Position numbers and translations under genes: made by a program
The notes under the pieces: generated by a model
What the model was told of the DNA's origin: nothing
Databases searched by the model: none
What the model saw: the letters and a program-made list of their open reading frames with translations, nothing else
In this document: positions 34,606-50,198 of the stretch, in pieces
How positions within the stretch are numbered: the stretch's first letter is position 1
Layout of the letters: the number at the start of each line of letters is the position of its first letter
Assembly: GCA_013365325.1 (NCBI GenBank)
Contig: JABVXV010000004.1
Location: 62,001 to 126,000 of the forward strand
Length of the DNA: 64,000 bases
Direction: 5' to 3'
Source of the DNA: Dipetalonema caudispina
Taxonomy: Eukaryota > Nematoda > Chromadorea > Rhabditida > Onchocercidae

Positions 34606-34672
34606 TGAGGAGATGGGTAGTAATTGTAATAGTTACAAGACTAATTAGTACCACACACCTTCCACCGGATCA
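34606..34672. repeat. 67-bp direct repeat, copy 2
   Basis: Second perfect copy. The minus-strand context differs (SLVMISWLDPVEG) but enters the repeat in the same reading frame as copy 1. Confidence 0.97.
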
Positions 34673-34705
34673 AGCCAAGAAATCATGACCAAACTTATAC
34701 ATCGA

Positions 34706-35044
34706 TTATGGACCAGACTGCGACGTGAAAATTTTCATAATCAGGCAGCAACTGGTCGTTGTTGCACAGCGCTCCTTTTTGCCATGAGGAAAAGAGATAG
34801 TGGAGAAGGAGGAAGAGCAGCCAGAAGTAGAGAAAGAGATAATGTTGTAATTTGAGAGATGCCAGGTTTGTGGAACTGTGAGATATAACGGGACGGTTAG
34901 AAAAGGGTTGACCGGAATAGAGGGACTTCGAGATGTCTCGGGGTAGGGTTTTCTGGTAAGTAAATGGGGACGGGGCTGTGTTGGAGGATCATTGTGTTCA
35001 ATTTTAGTTGGTCCATGATCGGTCTCCTGATTTCTCACTTCCAT
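34706..35044 (-). CDS. Possible first exon of a gene divergent from NAT10
   Basis: An open frame of 112 codons starts with ATG 107 bp upstream of the NAT10 start, on the other strand. The first half is Pro-rich and charged (ETDHGPTKIEHNDPPTQPRP, RKPYPETSRSPSIP) and unusually GC-rich for this region. The second half is Ser/Thr/Cys-rich and less convincing. It may be the 5' exon of the gene whose end is at 31780, joined through an unseen donor, or the GC-rich part may simply be a shared promoter. I do not recognise the sequence. Confidence 0.3.
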   Translation of the reverse strand: MEVRNQETDHGPTKIEHNDPPTQPRPHLLTRKPYPETSRSPSIPVNPFLTVPLYLTVPQTWHLSNYNIISFSTSGCSSSFSTISFPHGKKERCATTTSCCLIMKIFTSQSGP

Positions 35045-35150
35045 TTACCTTCTGGACAGCAACATTGATGTTACATTTGATATTACATTTTCTGCTACTT
35101 TGTTCATGAAATTTGTGCATTTAATTTAAACACTTTAAGTATAATAAAAT
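35045..35150. promoter_or_regulatory. Presumed NAT10 promoter / trans-splice region
   Basis: A short, AT-rich interval upstream of the NAT10 ATG. CTTTAAG at about 35134-35140 could act as a trans-splice acceptor. If the minus-strand frame ending at 35044 is a real start, this is a compact bidirectional promoter. Inferred from position only. Confidence 0.3.
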
Positions 35151-37658
35151 ATGGTAAGAACAAAGTTGGATAATCGTATTAGAATCCTTATCGAAAATGG
35201 AGTTGCTACGGGACATCGTTCGATGTTTGTTATTATTGGTGATAAAGGAAAAGATCAGGTTCTATTTTCTCTTGTTTCTCCACAGTTTATATCCTCAAAA
35301 TGAGAAAGTAGTTCAGCTGTAACTATATCAAGCTTGCAGTTGTAGTAACTTCACTTTTTACTTTATGGTATACATATGGAAATGTATTTTTGAAGTGCCG
35401 AAAATCTCACTCATGCTTTAATTCAAATTTAAAGTTGTTCGTTTTAGCTTTTTCTTTATGCTATAGGTTGTCATACTTCACCATGTGTTGTCAAAAGCCG
35501 CAGTTGCTGCCAGGCCATCTGTTCTGTGGTGCTATAAAAAAGAGCTTGGATTCACTTCACACCGTAAAAAACGAATGAGGGAATTGAAAAGGAAAATACG
35601 TAATGGTCGTATGGATGTAAAGGTTGTTTTGCATTTGAGTTTTGAAGAATTTTGAGGATTTAAGCACAGAAGCTGGACTTTTTCGGTATAACAGTTTTCT
35701 CTTTTCCTTGAATACTTTATTTTTTTAAGGATGATGATCCATTTGAATTGTTCATCTCGTCAACACACATCCGTTACTGTTATTATGCAGAAACACATAA
35801 AATTCTTGGCAATACTTTTGGAATGCTCGTACTTCAGGTTGTCGTTATCATTGCTTCAAACGCGTTTTCTGTTTGTCATATCGTAATTTCTTCACAGTTA
35901 ATATTTCCTTAAATTGAGATTTCCTCAATATTCTTTTAGGATTTTGAAGCGATTACGCCTAATCTTCTAGCTAGAACTATTGAAACGGTTGAGGGAGGTG
36001 GTGTGATTGTATTGTTGCTAAAGAGCGTCAACTCTCTGAAACAGTTGTATACAATGGCTATGGTAATCTCTTTTATTGGAAGAAGTAGAATTTTCCACTG
36101 CGTGGGCATCATTTCTGGTGCCATTAAAAGTGGCTTTTTCAAAGAAGTTTGATTTTTTCTTCACTTAATAGTTGTTGATAAATTACTTTAGCCTTTAGTT
36201 TTGTTATATAATGCAAAAGAACTTTCAGGATGTCCATAGTCGTTTTCGTACAGAATCTCATTCCGAAGTGGTTCCCCGTTTTAATGAACGGTTTATATTG
36301 TCTTTGGCAAGCTGCCGCAGTTGTGCAGTTGTAGACGATCGCTTGAATGTTTTACCACTTTCATCTCATGCTTTGAAAATTGAGGCAGTTCCTGCAAGTG
36401 TTAGGGTATTTGCTTGTTTTGTTTCCAGAATACAATTTGAAAGTTAATACACAATTGAACTGCATGGAAACATAATTGTTTTTTCTTTTTTGCAGAACAA
36501 GCTTAGCACACAAGAAGAAGAATTAGCATCACTAAAGAATTCACTGATTGAAACTAAACCTCTGAGTTTTTTGCTGAACAAATGTAGAACATTGTGTCAA
36601 GCAAAGGTATGATTCTGTTTAGTTCTTTCTTTTTCCATCGCAAATGGATCACTTATCAAAGATTTTGAGCAGCTTTGGATTTCCTACACCCTGCATTCTC
36701 TCCAAATTTAAACGAAAGAAATGAATATAATCACTTTAATATTTCAGACTCTCTTAAGACTTTTGGATGTGATAACTGAAAAAACGCTACAAGCAACATG
36801 TTGCATAACTGCGGCTCGCGGTCGGGGTAAATCGGCTGCCCTTGGATTAGCAATAGCAGGTGCTATTGGTTTTGACTATGCGAACATATTTGTAACAAGT
36901 CCAGCACCTGATAATCTTAAAACACTATTTGAATTTGTCGTCAAAGGTTTGGAGGCCATGAATTATGAAGAGCATACAGATTTCGAATTGATCCAATCAA
37001 CAAATAAACAGTATAACAAAGCCTTGGTCCGCATTAATATTTTCAAAGGTCATCGACAAGTCATTCAGGTTCGGAACTGCAAGGCATCCCTTAAAGAAAA
37101 TCAGTTTTCTGCTTTTAAAGAAAAATCAGTTTTCCAATTTCAAGTTGCTGTATATCCAAAAGAAAGCAAATGCATTTTGTTATTTCCATTTTAGAGATCC
37201 AACATCAAGTATGACTTTTTTTAGTACATTGATCCTCGGGATTCAGTTAAATTATCGCAGGCTGAACTACTAGTAGTGGACGAAGCTGCTGCCATTCCAT
37301 TCCCAATTGTGAAGAAGCTCATTTCAGGTAAGTTATTTTTCATGAAAGCCATCTATACCACTTCCAAATTCAAGGAATTTAATGGATTTTTCAATTATTT
37401 ATCCAAGATAACCTAAGAGTAGTACTTATATTCGTCTGTCAGAAACATTTGGGAAAACATAGGTGCCAAAGTTTTGTTTGAAAATTTGCACTTTTTTATT
37501 GCAAATTTTCAGGACCATATCTTGTCTTTCTTGCCTCCACAATCAGCGGTTATGAAGGAACTGGGCGGTCGCTCTCGTTGAAATTGCTGCAGCAACTCCG
37601 CGAACAAGCAGCTGGTTTGCTGAAGAATGACAATAATGAACAAGTGCTAGCTGCTGTA

Positions 37659-37696
<38 letters not shown>

Positions 37697-40600
37697 GCGC
37701 ACTATGCTTTTTGTGGTATTAAAAAATTGTCGGATACTCTAAAACAAATGACTTTTTAGGACGTGCATTACATGAATTGGTTCTCGAAGAAAGCATCAGA
37801 TACAAACCGGGGGATCAAGTGAAGTTTTATAGATTATGTAGTTATATTTATTTCTTTGTATCATCTCTCCTTTCCTGCAGAATGGATGGGATAATAGAAA
37901 TTCTATCATCTTTTTTCTAATGATATCGTTCCTACTCTTTGTTTTGATGACGTTATTACCTGAGCCAGCCACTTAGCTCCAACTGGTCATAGAAGATGGG
38001 TTCACCTTCCATAATATATTTCAGAAAATCTTACTTTTTGCTGAAAATAAGTCCAGTGAATCTTTAATTAATAAGTTTTTGTTTTAGATTGAAACTTGGT
38101 TAAATCGTGTTTTATGCTTAAATGCTTGCAATGCACATCGGCTAGTATCTGGAATGCCACCACCCAAGGACTGTCAATTGTAAGTTCCAAAACATTTCTG
38201 TGTGAATCTAGGGGTTTGATTTTCCGTATGGTATTATATATATTTTTTTTTGGTTCAGGTTGTATGTCAATCGAGATACTTTGTTTTCTTTCCACAAAGC
38301 TTCTGAAACGTTTCTTCATAGTATTATGGCGATATACGTGGCAGCACATTACAAAAACTCTCCTAACGATTTGCAGGTAAAACTTTGTTATGTTTTTTAA
38401 GCATTTGAATATTTTCTTTTTTAAAATTATTTCAGTTAGGGCTCAATTTTTTGAATACATCTGTCAAATGTTTTCTGCTATAGATGTTGTCGGATGCTCC
38501 AGCACATCACTTGTTTGTTTTGGTGGGACCAATTAACGAGACGCAAGCGCAACTTCCAGAGGTCTGCTTTCTTTTTAGCTTGCACATTTTGAAGCGAAAG
38601 AAGTAAGTTTTTCCTGTTTCTTATTCTTGGAAATTTTCGACTTAAAATATATTGAATATAGATTCTGGCAGTTATACAAGTAGCGATGGAAGGTGCTTTA
38701 TCTTCTGCAACAGTGTGCGGTAATATGGGAAGAGGCAAAAGAGCAGCGGGTGATTTGTTGCCGTGGACAGTATCGCAGCAATTCATGGTAGATAGTAGTT
38801 TCCTTCGTGTAAATGAGTACAAAGATAGATACGTATTTTTGTTGAGATTTGCAATAGTTCAAAAACTTTCAAATTGCGTTTAGTTTAAGGAGTACAAGTT
38901 AAAAAGTTTAGGTTGTTCTACTATTTCACTTCTGCTTGCTTCGGAAACTATTAGTGTTTCAGGATAAAGAATTTCCGACATTGAGTGGGGCTCGAATCAT
39001 CAGAATAGCAGTACATCCTGATTTCCAGTGTTAGTTGGTCTATAGTCACAAAATACTTGCTTATTAAACGAACTTACTATACTCATGATTTTCTTTATGT
39101 TGGCGAGGAATATGGTATTGACAACACTGTATTTTAGCACTGGGATATGGTTCGCGAGCTCTCGAACTACTTCTGGAATATTATCGTGGAAGTGTGCCAT
39201 GCTTAAAAGAAGAGGCAGATTTCAATATGGAAGCGAAAGCCAAGCATATCGAGGTAACCAACTCTTAATTAATGACCATTAGGACTCTCCTGTGTTCAGA
39301 GTTAACGACAGTAGTAAAATTTTATACCGAGCACGGTTATTTTGTTTCTGATCATATTTCCATAATCAAGCTATTTCATTTAATCTTCTGTCGTTAATGA
39401 CTAGGTTTTCATTGATTGCTAGTTAATTCCAGACACTGAATCAAAAACAATGAAAAAATAATAAATATTTTGCAGAATCCTGATGCATTGATGTTGCTGG
39501 AAGAAGTTATTGAACCACGCGCTGATTTACCACCACTTTTACATCGTTTAAATGAACGACGTGCTGAAAAATTGGATTATATTGGTCTGGCTCGAAATGT
39601 TGTAGTCTTAGTGTCATATTTAGTTTTTCTGCTTGTCAGGGAATATTTCAGTATTAATTGCCTGTTCATTTCAGGTGTTTCGTTCGGTTTAAATTTACCT
39701 TTGCTCAAATTCTGGAAGCGTGCTGGGTTTGTTCCGGTTTATCTCAGGCAGTCTGTTTGCGACCTTACTGGCGAACATACTTGCATTATGCTGAAAGATA
39801 TGAATAAAGGTATACCATAATTTTTTTTCTTTTTTTTTTCATATCTGAGTACGCCTCATTAAAAAAATGTTTGCAGATGAGGAGGATTTGGATGAGAGCA
39901 CTGTTTCTTGGCTTTCTTTATACTGGACTGAATTTCGGCGTCGAGTTTTGCATTTGTTTGGATTTGAATTCAACAAATTTTCGCCGCAGACGGCCCTCAG
40001 TATTCTTCAGCTGAAAAATAGTGGGATCGTAAAGCAGTGCAAAAGAGAGAGTAAATTATCAAATTATTAGAATAAACGTATGCGCGAATAGTATGAGGAA
40101 TATAGCGCTGTTACTTTTCGATTAAATGAATGAAAGAATTGGTTTCTGATGTGCTAAATGATTTATATTCGCGTAGAAGCTTTTGATTAAGTGCAAAATT
40201 GTATTTCAGTTCTAACCAGAGATAAACTTGGACTATTTCTTTCAAACAGTGATTTACGGCGTTTATCTCAATATGCACGGAACATGATCGATCATCACCT
40301 TATTACTGATATATTACCAGTACTCGCCTTATTGTATTTCGAAGAACGATTCGATGAGAAAGTTGGTGGAATATTAGTTTTTGTATAGTTTATTGTAAAT
40401 AGAAGGGTCAGAATAGCTTTAACATATCCTGACTTCAGGTTGCATTTTTGATGATTTTATGTCTTGTAGTTTATCTCTCATGTTAATTTATGAAGTACGT
40501 GCAATCTTAGTAAAGACTTCTCAGCAATCCCGAAATATTTTGTCAAGAGTAGGAATATGGAGCACTGGTGGAGAAATTAAGAAGTAAGTATAATCAATTG

Positions 40601-41582
40601 CTTACTGTTTCCTTTCCATAGTAATTGGTTTTGATCGTTTTCTTTCCAGGTCAAACTAAACACTGTGCAGTCAGCGATTTTATTAGGCACTGGACTGCAA
40701 CACAAAACGGTGGATGTTTTGGTAACAGAACTTGATCTACCTGCTAATCAATTGCTTGCTTTATTCAACAAAGCCATCCGAAAACTTTCTGAATACCTCG
40801 ACCAGCTTTGTATGGATGCAGTACAACAAGAAATTGATGGTCAGAGAACCAGTGAGCATTCAGTGGATGCTACTTCAATGCAACCTGTTCCTATCTCTCT
40901 TGATGTAAATTTCATATTATGAAATCATTGTTCAAAAGAGAAAAGTTATGTCATCGTATATCCTGAGATCATGTTGTCGTATATATTACAAAATTTCAAG
41001 AAGTAAGGAAATCACCGTGGGAATATTGAAAGGATTATGAACTTTATCTTAGGAATTTGTGTTTAATAATTTTAAAGACGAATTATTTCTGTTCGTAGGA
41101 TGAGCTTCACGAGGCAGCTGTAGAAATCAGGAAAAGGCAAGACAGAGATCGAGCGAGACTAAAAGAAGAAATTGGTCGAGAATTGAAGCAATATGTAATC
41201 AAGGGAAGTGAAGATGACTGGGTGAATGCTTTACAGAGTACAGATCTGAAGACAGCCAAGAAAATTGGCTCGATATTATCGGTCAAATCGACAAGGTAAA
41301 TTTGAGATTTTAAATTACAAATAGGAAGAAAATCCATTGCTGCAGAATCAGTTTTCATTAGCAGCACTGCATCTGAAATGATCTTCCATGAACTTACGGC
41401 TGTTTTAAAAACCGTTACAATTTAGAGGATCCTCCAGAACTTATTTATTAATGCTTTTATACATGAATTATTCCAGGACCGAATCCGAATCCAAATCCAA
41501 AAGTGTTGACCATGAATTATTGAAAGATACAAGTACGTTTGCCAATCGGAAAAGGAAAAGAAAATTTAAAAGTTTTAAATGA
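35151..41582 (+). CDS. nath-10: RNA cytidine acetyltransferase (NAT10/Kre33)
   Basis: Twenty-three exons give 1044 aa (35151-35258, 35467-35622, 35730-35837, 35940-36062, 36229-36399, 36496-36606, 36748-37068, 37225-37327, 37513-37662, 37760-37818, 38088-38179, 38259-38376, 38484-38561, 38662-38787, 38963-39029, 39138-39253, 39476-39584, 39675-39809, 39877-40050, 40210-40361, 40650-40904, 41099-41295 and 41477-41582). It makes N4-acetylcytidine in 18S rRNA and tRNA using ATP and acetyl-CoA, in the nucleolus. The DUF1726 part opens with DNRIRILIENGV. The helicase-like ATPase has a Walker A, ARGRGKSAALG (K287), and a DEAAAIP box. The GNAT domain shows the acetyl-CoA loop QSLGYGSRALEL (residues 630-641) and LKFWKRAGFVPVYLRQ. 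The C-terminus is the typical basic tail ([12 protein letters not shown]). Length matches the family (about 1025 aa in human), and key motifs are intact. The symbol follows C. elegans nath-10. Confidence 0.97.
37664..37693. repeat. 30-T homopolymer at a splice donor
   Basis: Unbroken run of 30 T starting with the T of the GT donor of NAT10 intron 9. Confidence 0.95.
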
Positions 41583-42182
41583 AGTCGGGTTCTCAAGGAG
41601 TACCAAAACGCAGGTGTTTAGGGAACTGGTCTGTTGTTTACTCTTTGAATTGCGAATGTTATATCCTGATTATATAACGATGTAATGAAACTTACGGGTG
41701 TTCTTCTCTTTGTTCGTTTTGCTTCCATTGTTGTTAAGTTTGATGAAATGATAAAGTTTTTAAGAAAAAACCGTTGTTAGTTGCATTATAACAGTAACAC
41801 AAAGATGTCATCCGAATGTAAAAGCAATTGAAGCAAATGAGATGTAGTGTAACAAGTTACAAACAATATAATTAAATCGCTACAACGAACTAGGTTTTCA
41901 TTTTGTATATGAATTTCTAACGTAACAATTTATACGAGAGGGCAGAAGAAAGATAGATGAAATCCATAAGGATGGTGTGGATAAAAATTATCACCGATCA
42001 CTATAAAAGACATATCTTACTTGACAATCAAAACCATATTTCGCCTAAAAGTTTCTGCTTGACAAATAATTAGTGGGTGTTTCCGAGTATGTAAATGAAT
42101 CTCAAACGTAACAATATTTAAACAGTAAAACACAAGGATTTAATGCAATAAACATAAATTATCGCTAAAAAATCGTGTCGGG
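41583..42182. other. Convergent intergenic region
   Basis: Holds the 3' UTRs of the NAT10 (+) and Tim13 (-) genes, whose ends face each other. No coding-like frame was seen. Confidence 0.6.
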
Positions 42183-43117
42183 TCACGTCATTCGTGTGGA
42201 AGCGGCTATTTCTTCTTGAACACGTTTTTGTAGTGTTTGTGAAACCAAGTTATACGTTTCCATAAAACGATCCATACACCTATAAGCAAGGAATATCATA
42301 ATAGTGCTAAATGTTCCAAGAACACGATGGGTTTCAGTAAACTGACATACGTACTTATCAACCGCTGCGCTTTGTGCACCTCACATGCCTTTAATTCTTA
42401 TATCATGATATGGCGTAATGCGAAGCAGGAATAAAGGAATACTGTTGAATTATTTTAGGTTAGTATTATACAAAATATAAATTTGCACTTGTGGTCTTTT
42501 ACTGAATAATTATTTAGCTTATATGCTTTGCTTAATTTTATACTTTATTTTGTTGTGACATTGAGAAGTGAGAACGGCAGCACGCGAAGAGAAAAGGGAA
42601 AAAAAAAAGTAAAACCGAGTCACATCTGATAAGCTTCTAAATTACTCTGTTTTACAACTTAACTTCTAATGTAACATCATACAATCAAGCTATAGTAGTT
42701 TACCTCTGCAAGCATTGTCTCTCGGTATTCGATAAAGCGCTACCCGGACTTGTGATACACTTCGTTAAACATCTCTCCGATAAATCCTCAAATAAATGCA
42801 AAAGTTTTGTGATGAAATTGATTCATTATTTACCTTATAATAAAACTTGTTCATTATTTCCTCCTTATTCCATAAAATGAGAAAAAAAAAGAGTTAATTT
42901 TCTGGAAAACATAGTAATTGTCGAAATTTGTGAGTCAATAAATAAAGTAAACCATAGCAATCTTGAAAATCTCGATAACATAAAGTGTTAGCGAACTTAC
43001 AGTAATCATATTCTGGGCGTTTAGAATAGCAGCTTGTTGTTTAACACCGGATATCAAAGTTTTCTGCTGTTCAGGTGTTAGCTTTTTCAAAGATTCTACA
43101 TCTAATACGTGTTCCAT
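42183..43117 (-). CDS. tin-13: Mitochondrial import chaperone Tim13
   Basis: Three exons (43117-43001, 42786-42704 and 42279-42183) give 98 aa, the usual length. Small TIM proteins form hexamers in the intermembrane space that escort hydrophobic precursors to the inner membrane. The twin CX3C motif is complete: C45-LTK-C49 and C64-LQR-C68, separated by 14 residues. The upstream helix [15 protein letters not shown] matches Tim13 better than Tim8, Tim9 or Tim10, and the distal helix is [20 protein letters not shown]. No presequence is expected or seen. The acceptor of exon 2 reads TTTGAG instead of CAG. It lies downstream of the FUS-like gene on the same strand, but the spacing is too wide to claim an operon. 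Confidence 0.93.
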
Positions 43118-43410
43118 TAGGATCAGAACAAATGAAGAATAAAGAATGCACCTGAAATTCTGCTAACTTTTTTCCGAATCAATAACTCTTAGCTTTCAAG
43201 ATTGAGCATATACAGAAGTATATCGTAAATGTGTAGCAAAAACCTTTAAATCCTACCAACTCGAGAACTCCGCACTGATCAACGACCACCCATTATTGAG
43301 AGTATGTCACTTTGATCTGGTCTAGAGAGTGAAGTGCTAATATCCGATTTGTTAAGGTTGGTTAGTACTATTGGAGAAATTTCATCTTTTGATCAGTTGA
43401 TTATTTCCAG

Positions 43411-44366
43411 ATGTTGTTGGGACGTACTTTTCATCCATTCGGTCTAGTGGCTATGTCTGTCCGCAATAATTGCCCATGGCATCGGAGCAACTGGCGACCA
43501 GTGTATTTCCCTTTTTTGGTTAAGCACAAACTTGAGCATAGTAAGTTAATCTTTCCTTGTTTTCGTAATATGTATTGATAAATTACTTAGATCGAAGTAC
43601 ATGACAGTTTAGTTTCATGTAGTAATAGCTAAACACCTCATCAGTTATCGTTACTGTGAATATCTTATCTGAATCAGATGTCCTCATAATTAGATGTGGA
43701 CTAAGATTGTTTTGTGATGCTCTTTACGTATTTCACGCGTTAATTGATAGCATGAAAAGAGGCCTTGTTGAAGTGAATAACATAATCGCTTTTCCTCAGA
43801 GTTCTTTTCTAATCTGTTTTTAACAGCGTTTCTAGAGTCTGCTGCAAATGTTGTAAGATATTTCTTATGTAATGAAACGTAAATTGTTTGATATTGGTAG
43901 CTTTTCCAATTTCTTAGAATGACGTCACTGCCTTGCTCCATCTATTTTAGATACACCTGAAGCGCTGATGAAGTCTCGGAACGGTCGATGCCTTTTAATG
44001 CGGAGGATTTTGCGAGAAAAGCCATTTCTCGGATGGAATCATCAGTGCACTCCACGTGAACAACGGCCACTATACCCTTTATGAATGCGCAGCATTTTAC
44101 AGTTCCTTTTATCTCATTATTTCTGGACTTCCCGCTCTGTACAATTTTCAGGTTAAATTCAGAATCGAATCTGGTAGAAGTCGAACATGAAATCTCCAAC
44201 TGTTAGTACCACTTCCAAAAAAATTTATCTTGCTATGGATAAAGTCATCAAATACCATACATACTGGATCTTTTTATCAGATTTATTCCTGCTAGTTATT
44301 TCTGTCAGTTTTATTGCTTGTGAAACCAGCTTAAGACGAACAAGAACTGTAAATCATTGTTCTTAA
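43411..44366 (+). CDS. Possible short gene, two exons
   Basis: ATG 43411 sits directly after a strong acceptor (TTATTTCCAG), typical of a trans-spliced first exon. It opens a frame MLLGRTFHPFGLVAMSVRNN ending PFLVKHKLEH at a GTAAGT donor (43540). A second exon in matching phase could be 44296-44366 (ISVSFIACETSLRRTRT, stop TAA), for about 67 aa in total. The start lies 290 bp from the divergent Tim13 start, which would fit a shared promoter. The supposed intron overlaps the minus-strand ORF at 43690-44199, which counts against it. No family recognised; the second exon is a guess. Confidence 0.28.
43690..44199 (-). CDS. Intronless ORF interrupted by one TAG; possible pseudogene
   Basis: From ATG 44199 the frame runs 85 codons to a TAG at 43942-43944, then continues in the same frame from an ATG at 43941 for 83 more codons to TAA. 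Both halves look coding (GTVKCCAFIKGIVAVVHVEC, then SYQYQTIYVSLHKKYLTTFA and NRLEKNSEEKRLCYSLQQG). There is no signal peptide or membrane segment. The TAG is the last triplet of a 15-base segment beginning with GT and ending with AG (GTGTATCTAAAATAG), far too short for a normal nematode intron. Options are a recent nonsense mutation, two short ORFs, or an intron with a more distant donor. I do not recognise the family. It sits between the FUS-like gene and tin-13 on the same strand. Confidence 0.45.
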
Positions 44367-44869
44367 CTCATCTTGCGGTCGCATTTTGTAATTAGTTGTC
44401 ACTTTTATAAAAATTTTTGAGAAATGTGCGAAGAAGCTCTTGTCGGATACATACTTTATCAAAATAATTAAAAAACAGACAACAGTAACTTCCATGAAGC
44501 TAAACATGAAAGAAAACTTTCCAGAAGAATAATTGAAAATAAAGTAAGAATCAACTACAAAGATCCTCAGTATAAAATTGAATGTGAATAAAGAAGTGGG
44601 AACTATGCAAAAAATATGAAATCATAATACTCCAAAATTGTAATGAAGACAACAAATTCATGCAAATAAAGAACAGGACAAGATGACGGTGAAGTTTATG
44701 CGTCGATGAACGCACTTCCTTAATTTAATACGGACATACAGGGATTCAGTCAAATTAGGAGAAAGTACCCTATAAATCTTTGACTTCTGAGATTGTGCTC
44801 AACTTCCAATCCGACAACACGCAATAAACATAACAAAACAGTGTGACACTGGGTAACAACAAGGATTCA
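44200..44869. other. 3' flank of the FUS-like gene
   Basis: About 670 bp of AT-rich DNA downstream of the FUS-like stop codon. It likely holds that gene's 3' UTR. Nothing else is supported apart from the weak plus-strand exon candidate at 44296. Confidence 0.5.

Positions 44870-50198
<5,329 letters not shown>

Noticed and set aside
40510..40582. Coding-like phrase SRVGIWSTGGEIKK between NAT10 exons
   Set aside because: The NAT10 frame joins 40361 to 40650 directly in phase and matches the family without an insertion here.
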